In this document: positions 10,641 through 22,750 of the stretch, piece after piece
Position numbering within the stretch: position 1 is the stretch's first letter
Layout of the letters: the number at the start of each line of letters is the position of its first letter
From: Nicotiana tabacum
Lineage: Eukaryota; Streptophyta; Magnoliopsida; Solanales; Solanaceae
Direction: 5' to 3'
NCBI RefSeq assembly: GCF_000715075.1
Contig: NC_134095.1
Location: 49,280,806-49,344,805 of the forward strand
DNA length: 64,000 bases
Program-made: the position numbers and the translations under genes
The notes under the pieces: generated by a model
What the model saw: only the letters and a program-made list of their open reading frames with translations
What the model was told of the DNA's origin: nothing
Database searches by the model: none

Positions 10641-13086
10641 CTTAGGAGCACTTCCCTTCTTGATTCCTCATCGTGCGGTTTGATTCCTTTGAGGCTTATA
10701 CCCCTGTTTCCTTCCTACTCAATCTTATGCGACGCGAAGCGCTTATTATAAATTGGGAATTGAGAAATTGTAATAGTAATATAGATGTGGTGCGGGATGT
10801 TTCTCCCTGCGTAGTTGTTTGGGATATTGTCGTCACCTTGCAGAAGGTCGTTCTATCATTTCAGCTCAGTATTAGTATTACCTAAGGTTTTGAGATTTGG
10901 CATCGATGTTTTGAAGATTCATGCGTTACTATTACCCAATATTGATGTGATGGTAAGATACTTACCAATGTGTCGGGGCAGTGAATGACCTGAAAGGAGG
11001 CCTACTCAGTGCATGATTTAGAGACTCGGTATTTCATTCCCGCGGAGGAAAGGTAACCTGACTATAATTGTTCAGGATTGAGTCGATGTTTCTAATGTCA
11101 ACGGCTCGAGAAAACATGATCTTCGTAAAAGTATAAAGTTAGTAGGGGTCTATTGGTTCAAGTGCTATAGAGATATATATTGATCTAAGGCAAAAACTGG
11201 GCAGCAAAGGATGAGGAAGGACATGTAGGAAGTGTTATGCGGTGGTTAAACTTCAAGAAGTCAAGGTGTAAGAAGCAGAAGTCGAGTAGTTTCTTAAAAA
11301 GTGAGTTTGCCCAAAGTGGGAGAGTGGTAGAATAGAATATGGGTTTAGTGACAGGATAACTACACACCTTGAGGAAAAGTTAGAGTGGTGTGGTAATTTT
11401 AGTGGACAGTGATTGGGTCTACGAGCGTAATTTGAAATATTGGCTAGCATACGGCGGGAGATTTGATATGACGGAAAGGAGCTTCTTGATATTAAGAAGG
11501 ATACAACATAACTTTGAAATGGGGAGATATTGTCGTGTATTTTAGTGGATGTCCACGAGGAATGAACGGTTTTGTTCAGCTAGTAAACGAGCATGGGCTC
11601 AGGATGGGTTACTTATTTGGTAGTAATGGTGCATTGCAGCGTTGTTGGGAGATGACGATATGTAATTTCTACAAGGGGTTATCTCTTGTGGACAGATCAG
11701 CGGTCGCGTGGTTGGCAAAGCTTCTACAAAGAATCCTACTAGCTATCTAGTAAAAAGTCGAATATGTGATTGTTGCTAGAGATTTAGAGTGTTCATGAAA
11801 TGCTAACAGAAGGATTTAGAGGAAATTTGTGGTGGATTGTGCAAGATTATGTCGATGAGAGATAAAGAATCTTGGTGGGTTCCGGAGTTGTATAATAGTG
11901 GCTTCAAGCTAAATGGGAGAGTCCCAATGTCTACAGTTGGATTGCATGGTCGTCTATTTGTGAGATTTCAGGTTATTAGCATATGGATGGGTTGTTTCAG
12001 CTAAGGGAAAGGAACATAAGAGGTAATTTGAGGAGAGAAATTGTTAAAGGTGTGCTATAGTCGGCCTTATTGACAGACTTGGGGAAGGGTACATGATTTA
12101 TGCCTTGTGTAGATGCGGGTTTCAAGGAAAGTGATTCGGCCGGGGTGCTTCGTCGAGAGGGTGTTCATATGCTAGAAGATTCATGGAGTTGATTATATTC
12201 AGGACCAAGTCATGGTGGGTGGATCTCAACAACGGTCCTAGTGAATTCAAAGGATTTAAAAATGTGGTGCCTAAGGATTCAATCCCGCAGTATGGTTAAG
12301 AATCGAGTTTTTGTAGTACATTATGATAAGAGGCCGAAATGAGCTATGATGTTTTCGACTTGCAGTGTAGCATCGGGAGGAAAAAGGAAAAAGACTTTGG
12401 AATCATAGAGCGATTATCAGAATGGGTGCATCAGTTGAAGATGAGAATGTGCGTGCAATGTGGGTATGATGCGATTCATGGGTTTGGAGACAGTGTGGTC
12501 TCACAGAATGGGGTCACTCAACATGAGTGCAAATTTAGGTTGGTGATGTACGGAATTGAGCTAATATTATCTCTAAGGCAAGTTAAGGATCAATTAGAGG
12601 AAGTTAGATTGGTCAGCCATGGTTGAATGGGCATAGTGGTGGCGATGCGCGCGAGGCTCGACGACCGCCGTAATTGATTATATTTGGAAGTATTCAAGTA
12701 TTATGGTCTGTTATGTGTAAGCGGATCTTGGAAGGGATATGGTGGTTTGGACCACTACTTGTAGATTCGAATGTTCTACGGTTATGAGAAGTTATTCGCG
12801 TGTTGCTATGGTCCTCTTGGAATGAGTTAAGTAAAAAGTTTCCAAGTGAGGAAGTGTTTACCATATTAGTAGTTCAGGAGTTATGATGAAGATCTTGTGC
12901 TATCACATATTAGCATGTTGGGTGCAGTGAGCGGTATGGAATTTGAAAGTGAGGATCAAGGTTGCGATTTGGTGTTGACAAGGATGTCACGAGCTCGGAT
13001 GAGCAGGAAAGGGATTTCAATGTTTAGAGTAAGCTGGCATTGTCTTCAACATCACCTGAGATTAGTGTTTTGTGAAAAAGGCTTTG
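10641..13086 (+). mobile_element. Element B: non-coding interior, left part
   Basis: After the leader I would expect gag and pol, but no zinc knuckle, protease, RT or integrase motif is visible in any frame. The longest plus-strand frames (70-95 codons, for example 12339-12626) show no family I recognise. Sequence character is uniform and continues on the far side of element C. With long LTRs and a normal primer site, this fits a large non-autonomous retrotransposon derivative that depends on proteins supplied in trans. An alternative is a coding interior too decayed to recognise. Confidence 0.5.
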
Positions 13087-13825
13087 TGTCACGACCTGAA
13101 TTTCCCACCCTCGGGAGTCGTGATGACACCTACTAATGTGAGCTAGGCAAGCCAATTGTTGAACCATCTACCTTTTTACCAATTTTATTCTCTTTAACAA
13201 TTACGAAGAAATAACATTTAAACAACGGAATTTAACATAAGCGGAAGAAATCAATAAGCCATCTGAACATGAATATCTATTACAACTGTTTGATATCTCG
13301 ACTACCCAGAACTGGTGTCACAGTTTCACAGACGGTCTAAGAATACTACTAATAAAGGTCTGAAAGAATTTAATACAACACTGTCTCTGGAAATACATGT
13401 AATAAACAGGAAGGTAGATAAAAAAGAGACGCTAAGGCCTACGAACGCCTGCAGGGCTACCTCGGGTCACCTGCTGAACAAGAGTCAACAATCTCACTGC
13501 GGTCTGAAGTCAACAACACTGGGGTCTGCACAAAAGAGTGCAGAGTGTAGTATCAGCACAACCGACCCTATGTGCTGATAAGTGCCTAGCCTAACCTTGG
13601 TTAAGTAGTGACGAGGTTAGGACCAGACTACCAAATAAACCTGTGCAGTTATATAATATACAACAGAAAAGTAAAGCAGGAATAAGCAAGTAAAGATGGG
13701 AAGGGGAAACATGCTGCGGGGGTATACCAGTATTAATAGTAAATCCAGAGTAACAGCCTAAGGGCAGCTTAGAGTCCACAGCAAAACAGAAGAAACTAAT
13801 ATCCAAACTAAGCACACTTGTATCA

Positions 13826-14108
13826 ATAATTGTTGCTGCACGCAACCCAACCCTAATATATAACAACACTGTTGCGGTGTGCAACCCGATCCATATCATT
13901 TGTCGTTATTACGGTGTGCAACCCGATCCACATATATCATTGTTGTGGCATGCAACCCGATCCAATATAATATTTTTTTGGGGTGCAACTCGATCCACAT
14001 ATATCATTGTTGCAGTGTGCAACCCGATCCACATATAATATTGTTGCGGCGTGCAACCCGATCCACATATACAATCAACGGCGTGCAATCCGATCCACAT
14101 ATAAAATC
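13826..14108 (-). repeat. LTR C minisatellite, about 37 bp units
   Basis: About eight units share the core TTGCGGCGTGCAACCCGATC followed by CACATATA-type sequence. Each core contains GTTGC-N5-GCAAC, a small inverted repeat. Units differ by substitutions. Confidence 0.8.
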
Positions 14109-15239
14109 AACAACAATCATAACAAGAATCCCGACAATGGATCAATAAGGTCTACACTATCCTGGCAAGGGATTCGACAGCATAAGTAATTACGTCCCGG
14201 CAAGGGAGAAACAGTTATAACCAAACTTGTTCCTCGAGAATAACCATAATACTTACCCAACACAAAGAGTCATCAACCTACGCATCCGTAATATCAATTA
14301 AGAACACAATGCAAGGTAACCACAACTAAACAATAGCCCGGCAAGGGGACAACATAATGATCTCTTCTCTTTCTCACTTTTACTTCACAATTTACTTCAC
14401 AACTCGAGCCAATGCTCTAGAGGTTCAATTATCACTTATACTTTCACAATTCGTTATACAACTGGAGCCAACGCTCCTCAATGTTCATAGGTCACAATTC
14501 TTTCCACAACTTTACACAACAAATGGAAATCCTCACCAAGACATGAATAATACAACGAAGTCATGAAAATCACAATATAAGACTCACGGTCATGCTCGAC
14601 ACCAACGTATAGATACTCGTCACCATGCCTATACGTCGTACTCAACAAGAAACAAATAGCAAATAGGACACAACTCCTAATCCCTCAAGCTAAGGTTAGA
14701 CCAAACACTTACCTCAAATTTCCACGGCTAACTCAAGCCTCAAACACCGCCTTTCCTTTCAAATTCGGCTCCAAATCAATTATATCTAGACATAATCGAC
14801 TTAATAACATCAATAAATGCTAAACAATCCAATTCCAATGCTTAATTATAGCTTTCTAATCATTCTTCCCAAAAAGTCAAAAATTGACCTCAGACCCGCT
14901 TGGTCAAAACACGAGGTTCAGACCAAAACCCGATCACTCATTCACCCACGAGCCCGAATATATAATTTGTTTTGAAATCCGATCCCAAAATAAGGTCTAA
15001 TTCCCAAATAATCAAAAAGCCCTAACTCTACCTAAATCCCTAATTTTCTACCCTTAATCTCATGTTTTAGGCCTAGAAATCTAGTGGGTGTTGATAAAAA
15101 ATGGAAGAAAACGAGCTTAAGATTACATACCTATGAAGCTATGGTGAAGTTCCTCTTCACAAATCGCCCAAGAGGTGTGGAGAAGATGATGTTTATGAAA
15201 CATGGTGGAAATCCCGTAATGTATTCTGTTTTTGAACTT

Positions 15240-15600
15240 AAAATAACTTGGCGAATTTGGTCTTCGCGTTCGCAACAGGCTCATCGCGTTCACGATGAGC
15301 TAGGCCCGAGAGACCTTCGCATTCGCATAAACGGGCTTGCATTCGCGGAGCATTAACTCCTCGAGCCATCACGTTCGTAGCCAGGAGGTCGCGTTCGCAT
15401 AGGGTATAATATCCCTCCCCCTGCCCAGGCTCATAAACCTTCGCGTTCGTGTTACCTGGCCCGCGTTCGTGAAGGGAATACCCCCCCCCCCCACCCCAAA
15501 GCTTAGCGTTCGCGGCCTGGGTCATGCGTTCGTGTAGAAGGAAATTTCCTTCGGCATGAAAAACTCATCGCGTTCGCGAGGGTCCTCCCTCGAACGCGAA
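15240..15600 (-). repeat. LTR C cluster of GCGTTCGCG words
   Basis: At least a dozen dispersed variants of CTTCGCGTTCGCG occur in about 360 bp, rich in CpG and symmetric CNG sites, and include a C12-like homopolymer near 15481. The 5' LTR has the matching cluster at about 26560-26905. The cluster lies roughly 0.7-1.1 kb from the LTR start. Confidence 0.7.
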
Positions 15601-16330
15601 GAAGAAAATACCAGCACACCAGAACTGAAAAACCTGCAACTTTTATGAGTTCAAAAACCTTCCGAAACATATTCGAAACTTATCCGAGCACGAGGGGCTC
15701 CAAACCAAACATACATACTAACTCGAAACATCATATGAACTTATCTGTACAATCAAATCGCCAAAATAACCCCTTAAACAACGAATTAAACCTCAAAATA
15801 ATGAAATATTTCAAAACTTCTAAAAACATCAAATTTTGCATTTAAGGTCCGAATCACGTCAAATGATATTTGTTTCTTACCAAACTTCATAGAATTATCT
15901 TAATCACATATAAGAACTGTACCAGGCGCCTGAACCAAAATACGGGCCCGATACCAACATGTTCTAATCAAAATTCATTTCCAAATCCTTTAAACAATTT
16001 CAGAAAACAATATTCTTTGAAAATTTATTTCTCGGACTTGGGACCTCGGAATTCGATTTCGGGCATACGCCTAAGTCCCATATTTTCCTACGGACCCTTT
16101 AGGATCTTCAAATTACGGGTCCGAGTCCGTTTACCCAAAACGTTGACCGAAGTCAAATTAATCCATTGTATAGTCAAAACTTATCATTTTTCACAGATTT
16201 TCACATATAAGCTTTTCGGTTAAGTGCCCAAACTGCGCACGCAAATAAAGGTGATGATAAAACAAGTTTTTAAAGACTCAGAACGTAGAATTCATTTTAA
16301 AAACAATTGATGACCTTTTGGGTCATCACA

Positions 16331-16342
16331 TTTTCCACCTCT
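16331..16342 (-). promoter_or_regulatory. Element C: polypurine tract
   Basis: Minus-strand AGAGGTGGAAAA directly precedes the 3' LTR start TGTGATGACC. This is where plus-strand DNA synthesis would be primed. Confidence 0.75.
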
Positions 16343-16344
16343 AA

Positions 16345-17840
16345 AACAACTGTTCGTCCTCGAATAGACAGAAGAAGGAGGTACCTGACTCGGGGAAAAG
16401 ATGGGGATAACGGCTCCACATATCGGACTCGGACTCCCAGGTCGATGCCTCAGGAGGCTGACCTCTCCACTGAACACGAACAGAAGGAAAACTCTTCGAT
16501 CTCAACTGACGAACCTGCCGGTCTATATAGCTACCGGCTCCTCCTCATAAGACAAGTCCTTGTCCAACTGGACAGTGCTGAAATCTAACACGTGGGATGG
16601 ATCGCCATGATACTTCCGAAGCATGGACATATGAACCACTGGATGCACGGCTGATAATCTCGGTGGTAACACAAGTCTATAAGCCACCTCTCCCACTCGA
16701 TTAAGAATCTCAAACGGGCGAATGAACCTAGGGCTAATCTTGCCTTTCTTACCAAATCTCATCACGCCCTTCATAGGCGACACTCAAAGCAATACCCGCT
16801 CGCCAACCATGAATGCCAAATCACGAACCTTGCAGTCGGCATAACTCTTTTGCCTGGATTGAGTTGTACGAAGCCTATCCTGAATAATCCTAACCTTGTC
16901 CAAGGCATCTGGTTTGCCTACCATATAAAGTTTTATAAGGAGCCATCTGGATACTCGGTTAGTAACTATTATTGTAGGCAAACTCTAGTAAAGGCAAAAA
17001 CTGATCCCACGAACCTCCAAAGTCAATGACACAAGCTCGGAGCATATCCTCCAAAATCTGAATGGTCCACTCGGACCGCCCGTCTATCTAAGAATGAAAC
17101 GTTGTGCTCAACTCATCCTGTGTGCCCAACTCTCGTTGAACTACCCTTCAAAAGCAGGAGGTAAACTATGTACCTCGGTCCGAAATGATAGACACGGGCA
17201 CACCATGAAGGCAAACAATCTCCCCAATATAGATCTCAGCTAACCTCTCAAAATAATAGGAGACTGCCACAGGAATGAAATGCACTGACTTGGTCAGCCT
17301 ATCAACAATGACCCATACTGCGTCGAACATCTTCTGAGTTCGTGGGAGTCCAACAACAAAGTCCATAGTGATACGCTCCCACTTCCACTCAAGAATCTCA
17401 ATCTTCTGGAACACACCGCCAGGCCTCTCATGTTGGTACTTAACTTGCTGACAATTCAAACACCGAGCCACATATGCAACGATATCCTTCTTCATTCTCC
17501 TCCATCGATAATGCTGCCGCAAATCCTGATAAAATCAACTCTCGAAGTCCATCCACATCGGTCACACATACTCGACCCTACAATCTCAAAACTTCATCAT
17601 CACCTAAGGCAACCTGCTTGGCACCTCCGTGCTGCATCGTGTCTCTAAGGACACACAAATGGGGATCATCACACTGCCAAGCTCGGATACGCTCCAATAA
17701 TGAAGAACGACCGACTATGCAAGCTAACACAAGGCTGGGCTCAAAAACATCCAACCTCACGAACTGATTGGCCAAAGCCTAAACATCCAAAGCAAGCGGC
17801 CTCTCACCGACCGAAATATAAGCAAGACTGCCCATACTAG
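16345..17840 (-). pseudogene. Element C: integrase and C-terminal tail, broken
   Basis: Integrase joins element cDNA to host DNA. On the minus strand, the zinc-finger Cys pair is seen (CLNC, near 17450-17462), but the preceding segment with the two His, present in element F, is missing. The catalytic core follows: MDFVVGLPR, then DRLTKS, then SDRGT near 17170; a [11 protein letters not shown] segment follows, in line with a D,D-E catalytic set. Stops follow SDRGT, including a TAG and a TGA. The C-terminal part (16523-16783) has SPMKGVMRFGKKGK and a GPF-like RPFEI module. The final chromodomain-like end is degraded. Solo LTR S separates this part from RNase H. Confidence 0.75.
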
Positions 17841-19029
17841 TGTTGATACCCGATTTTTCCCTATATATTTTTTATATGCAAAATACTTTCAAAATAGCAT
17901 ATATATACATATATATATATATAAGTATGTCCAAGTGTTTTAGTATTTTTCCTAATTTTTAAAAGATTTTTAAATCAATTTATTGCCCTATTTTAACAGT
18001 ACAAAAACCAATAATTGTTCTTCAAATCATCATTTTGGTGATTAACTTATTTTATTCTCATGTTCATACCAAAATATAGCTAAGGTAATTTTTACAGATT
18101 TTTACAAATTCATTTAGTATTTTTAAAGCTAAATTGCATATAATTGTAATTTTAGCCTATTTTAAGATTTAATTGTGTTTATAATTACAAAATTGATTCC
18201 AGTATTTTTAATTTAGTATTTGTACATTATTAGTTAAATTAGTACCTTTAATTTATTTTCAGAAATCGTTTTATTATTTTTTATAAAATAAAAGGGGAAA
18301 AGTGGCTATCTAATATTTAGCCCTAACTATTTCGATTTTAGCAAAATCAGCCTCCCGAATTAACCCAATTTCAAACCCCAAATTGACTGGCCCAGTTTCA
18401 ATTTAACCCGCCCCTAACCCATTTATTTTTACCCGCCCGGCCTCCCCTTTTGATCCTGGTCATTGATCATTTTGATCAACGGCCACAATTTCTCCTTTCC
18501 TTTTTTAATTCACAAACACCCCCCAACCCTAATTCATTTCACCTAACCCGCCGCCCTTGAAACCCCTCCTCTCCTGAAACTCTCTCGAACATTCCCTAAC
18601 CCTAGCCGCCTCTCATCGTCTTCAACCTTGGAACCACCGGAATCCATGGCTTCTCAGGCCATGGGAGCCCTATACTCACCTCTCTTTGCTCTTATACACT
18701 TGATACTTGAAGATTCGAGGTCTGACCTCGAAGGTTTTCACCCAGGCCTTTGCCGATTCAAGGTTCCACGGCCCTCACCGGCTCTGTTCCGGCGTACCAT
18801 GGTCGTCTGAGCTTGTTTCTGACCTTCTCCAACTCAGATCGGTGACCATTTTAAAGCCTTTCTCATTCTAGGGTTCTCCTGAAACCCTAACTCTTCGAGG
18901 TTTTCTCCGATTTTCTTAGATCTGTTGTGTATCCATTCTCTACTTGAGTTTTCAAATGATTTCACCAACTTTTCTTTCAAAAATTACTTTCAAAATCGCT
19001 TCTTTTCAATTTAGGGTTTTCTGAAAATG

Positions 19030-19400
19030 CTTAAAGTGTTTCTCTGACTTTTCTTTTCCTTTTTTTGTGTATTTGTCTTTGTTGTGTTCTTATGTTTTTT
19101 CTACCACGTATGCTCTTCTGCTGTATTTTCTATACCTCGTTCTTGTATATTTTTCTACTGTGTTTCTATACTATGTGCTTGTATGCTCTTCTACTATGTT
19201 CTACTATTTTCTTCCACTATGTTCTGATATGCTTTGCCTACTGTATCTTTCTACCATGTTCTTAAGTGTTCTTACTATTTTACCTTGTTTAAAGTTTCTT
19301 CTAAAAGACCTGCTTAAGCATGTTTCTTCTACTATCAGTTGTTCTCTCCTTATGCTACAGTGTTTGCATGTTTTTCTCAGGGGTTTCTGAAAGAAAGCTC
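19030..19400 (+). repeat. Pyrimidine-rich repeat tract in LTR S
   Basis: The tract is strongly T/C-rich, with degenerate TTCTACTATGTTC-type words repeated many times. It lies in the promoter-proximal part of the LTR. Frames crossing it are low-complexity and not credible genes. Confidence 0.5.
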
Positions 19401-20090
19401 TGAGTCTGTTTCAACTACTGGCCTCCTCATCTCTGTATTTGATTCAAGGTGGAAACCCTAGAATTTGGGGATTCTGCTGAGGTCTGATTATGTGAACCAG
19501 GGTTTTATTTTTTAGAACCCTTAACTCCTTCAGATTGATTCTGAGTCTCTGAACTGAGTTTGGACATTTTTGTTTTCATACAATGTTGAACCTTTTGCTA
19601 AACTCTTCTACACTAGAGTTTCTACTGATTTTACAATGGCATAACAAGTTTCTTTCATGTTTAACGTGTCTGTATGCTTTTATATGTGATGAATCTTTCT
19701 TCAAAAAGGTTTTCAAACTAGTGATTGAATCAGAATTCCTTTTAAACAGGTCTAATTGATTGTTTGCTGATTTTCCTTAAGTTAAAACCTTTTCCATCTT
19801 TCTGACTTGGTTCATTCATAACAAATCTCCAACCTATGATTTCTTGGCTGTTAATTGATTTTCTTTCTTTAAATGGTTCAACCGATTATTTCAAAGACCT
19901 TGTCCTTAAATAACCTTTATGTATTTGCCCCTAATTTGCTACTTTGCACTAAGTGTTTGATGAATTTCTTTCCTTAATTGATTTATACCCATTTGAATCT
20001 GAATCCCTTAATCAAGAAAAGCCTTGTGTAATTTATTGACAATCAGTTTTTAAACTATTTTCTTACCTTATTTCTGCCTGCTTTCTACAT

Positions 20091-20100
20091 TATAAAAGGC
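20091..20100 (+). promoter_or_regulatory. Likely LTR promoter TATA box
   Basis: TATAAAAGGC is a strong plant TATA match in an otherwise ordinary A/T background. It is followed 25-35 bp later by an ACTTCACACAACA stretch suitable for initiation. It would mark the U3/R border of the solo LTR. Confidence 0.5.
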
Positions 20101-21029
20101 ACGACCCTTTTACACTTCACACAACAGTTTTTCACAAACTCTTCAGAATTCACATTTATAGCATTCTGTCTTCTGTTTGCACTTTGGCTTTTACAAGACT
20201 ACTTCTTTTCTACTAGTTTCTTTGAAAGTGGTATGTCCTAATTTAAGTTTCAGCATCACCCCAATATGTTTACTTACAGCCTTTATATCTATGTCTACTT
20301 TACTGTTTATGTAGAGTTCAACATTTAACTTAGTATGCCTATATTCTACTGCCTATTTCTACTGTAAATCTTTGCTCCCTGTCTCATTACCCCTATGTGT
20401 TTGTGAGTGGTGGCTTAGGGCATGGAAACATGAGTTGTTGTCCATGAACTGAGTTTTGAACCCATAAGGTCTTAACCTCTAAACATGCTGGAGTGTGTAC
20501 CAGCATAACCCATTGCTGGGTATGCCCATCAGCCTGCTCTTCTTGTGTTCTTACAAATTCCCTACTCCTCTATACCCCTATGTGCACTGATTTTAAGTTG
20601 TTCCTTTTTCCCCTTTTCCCCTTTCAGAATTTCACTTCTATACTTACACTCTCTCCTAGTCTCTAAGCTCTGCCCTCCTCTTGTGAGCCTTGCCTTGGGA
20701 CCTTGAGTTCCCTCTGAACTTGGACACTTGAGGGATGGACCTTCCACACTGCACTATATCCTAACCTGGTTACACATTTGGGTGTGAGCCTGCCCGGAGT
20801 CCATATGAGGCTCTTAGGGAATTCTGACACATCCAAATGAGAGAAAGGCTTTGGTTCATGATCTCTTGAAGCTGGTTCATCTCATATTTCAGACATGGAG
20901 TCTGAATTAGACTCCCACTGGTTGTACTGTTAATTTCTGATGTACTTTTTCTTTTATTGTTCTGGGCTGTAATAACTTGTAATAAACTATTGGGGATGGC
21001 TAATGAAAAGGGATGGGATAACTGTATGC

Positions 21030-21800
21030 AGAGGGTAGATATCCTGCCTATAGGTTTATTATTTCTACATTCATATAGATATCCGGCCTATAGTTCGAAA
21101 TTCTGCATTCATATAAATATCTTGCCTGTAGCTTATTTCTGAACTTCTGCATAGCGTATAGATATCCTACCTATAGGATTTTATAAATTTTTGCATTCTC
21201 ATATAGATACCATGTCTATAGAAATTTTTCACTCACGTCTAGATACCATGTCTATAGGAATTTTTGCATTCTCATGTAGATACCATGCCTATAGGGATCT
21301 TGCATTCTCATGAAGGTACCATGCCTATAGTTTATTTCTGAACTTCTGCATGGCGTATAGATATCCTGCCTATAGGATTTTTTGAATTTCTGCACATCAT
21401 GTAGATATCATGCCTATATTTTCTTTCTGAATCTTGCATATGCACTCCTCATCAGGCAAATATGTTCGTAGGTCTTAAATAACCAACTGCATTTAGATAT
21501 TATGTTCATAGGCTTAAACGAAGTACAACATTTAGATGCCATGCCTATAGGATTTCTGTACTCTTGTTATGTTTGTAAAAAGGTTTAAAATCAACAACGC
21601 CTAGAAAGCATGCTTATAGGAATTAATAATCAAGTCTGAAACGTCTCACTCTCCTACAAATCTAAAATCATTGTCTAACGTCTGCGGAATTTATGATCTT
21701 TTGTCAAAACTCGTCTTTCCTGCATAACTGGCAACCTTTTCTATAGTTATTATACTTTATTTTTTTTGAGATCAGTAGATATCATGCCTATAGGTTTTCG
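21030..21800 (+). repeat. LTR S minisatellite, TAGATA(T/C)C-N-TGCCTATAGG units
   Basis: About 14 copies of a TAGATATCCTGCCTATAGG-like core occur, mostly 35-45 bp apart between 21036 and 21420. More diverged copies lie near 21495, 21530, 21597 and 21775. Cores alternate between ATCCTG and ACCATG variants, which suggests local duplication of pairs. Confidence 0.75.
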
Positions 21801-22750
21801 TCTAACACTTAAGCAAGCCATAGGATAATTATGAACTGAATCAGACTTTTATCAGCTACAACCAGCAGGCAGGCCTATTTCGAACTTCTTATCTGAACTA
21901 TGTAATAAATCAATCTGCCTCCAACTTTTAAGTTTAATCAGACCCTAATCAGTACGTGTAATATATGCTAAACTATATGCTTTCTTTGACTTAAGGAGGT
22001 CTGTTAGAGCCTTATTTGTGTATGTGTTTCCCCATACTTACTATATATATGTTTTGTTTGTCGCCTTAATATTTTTACCTTTGAAACCACAAATAAGCCC
22101 GAATTCTCCTCCCTTTTAGGAATAGTAGTCCCAAGTACCTCCAAGGCTTATAGGATTGGGGCGGGTAATAGAATGCAGTAAGTAAAAGACCATTCCGCGC
22201 TTTAATACCTTAACGGGGCGGGAAATGGTAGATATGGATATGATGACCACGCGATAACATCACGTTTAGCCCCTCACTGAGGAGTGATTACCGGATGTTA
22301 TGTGGGGTGATCCATATTATTAATAAACCTAGGACCCCCTTTCCTTTGTTTTCTGTGGTTCTTTTAAATCCTTTTTAAACCATTTCTTCTAAGAAAATCA
22401 ACTCTTTTTAGTTCCTTTTTCTTACTTTTGCTTATTTGTAACTATAACGTGAAAATCCCCTCTTATTTGAAGTCTTTACTTGCCTATGTGTTATTTGCAC
22501 TTAAGTCACAACAATAGTTTGGCCGGGAACCACATTAGTGGATCCTGAGGGGTACCTAACACCTTCCCCTTGGGATAATTTCAAGCCCTTACCCAATCTC
22601 TGATTACTCAAAACAAACCCCTCATAGTGTCCTAATGCACTTTAATCATTAGGTGGCGACTCTTCAATTCAAAACCCAATTCCCGAACGGGAACGAGTGG
22701 TCTCCCAAATGTCACAAAATCTGATTTCGCGAGAAAAAGGGGGCGCGATA

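Larger units (their letters stand above)
13087..16330 (-). repeat. Element C: 3' LTR, 3.24 kb
   Basis: The LTR starts at 16330 with TGTGATGACC and ends at 13087 with GGTCGTGACA. The start folds perfectly: TGATGACC at 16308-16315 pairs with GGTCATCA at 16321-16328. The end pairs TCACGAC with GTCGTGA. It is about 0.93 kb longer than the 5' LTR, which has lost the segment corresponding to about 14060-15035. Frames such as 13315-13578 recur in the other LTR only because the LTRs are copies. Confidence 0.85.
17841..22750 (+). mobile_element. Solo LTR S of a Tat/Ogre-like element, 4.9 kb
   Basis: The insert starts TGTTGATACCCGATTTTTCC and ends GGGGGCGCGATA. It breaks the C polyprotein between RNase H and integrase. 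Flanks ACTAG (17836-17840) and ACTGG (22751-22755) are a 5 bp target duplication with one G-to-A change; removing S plus one copy rejoins the C frame. No primer site, gag or pol lies inside, so it is a solo LTR formed by LTR-LTR recombination. LTRs near 5 kb with TGTTGATACCC starts and GCGCGA(C/T)A ends are typical of Tat/Ogre gypsy elements; the lineage call is from such features only. Small open frames (for example 18628-18810) show no domain. Confidence 0.75.

Noticed and set aside
12339..12626. 95-codon plus-strand frame in the B interior, in the same frame as 11514-11750 and 12897-13136
   Set aside because: Intervening stops are frequent, and no motif or family is visible. Shared frame of three short pieces is weak evidence.
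13315..13578. Plus-strand frame repeated at 25536-25802
   Set aside because: These are the two LTRs of element C. The frame ends and starts vary and no family is recognisable.
13826..14108. Possible CRISPR-like array (short repeats with spacers)
   Set aside because: Units are degenerate, spacers are themselves similar, and the array is inside a plant retrotransposon LTR. It is a minisatellite.
18628..18810. Plus-strand frame of 60 codons in LTR S with CCCTAGCCGCC-like gene-start context
   Set aside because: It lies within a solo LTR, has no domain I recognise, and Tat/Ogre-like LTRs commonly show such leader-like GC stretches.
19065..19390. Plus-strand frames of 66 and 107 codons rich in Leu, Phe, Tyr and Cys
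   Set aside because: The apparent membrane-protein composition comes from a T/C-rich repeat tract in LTR S.
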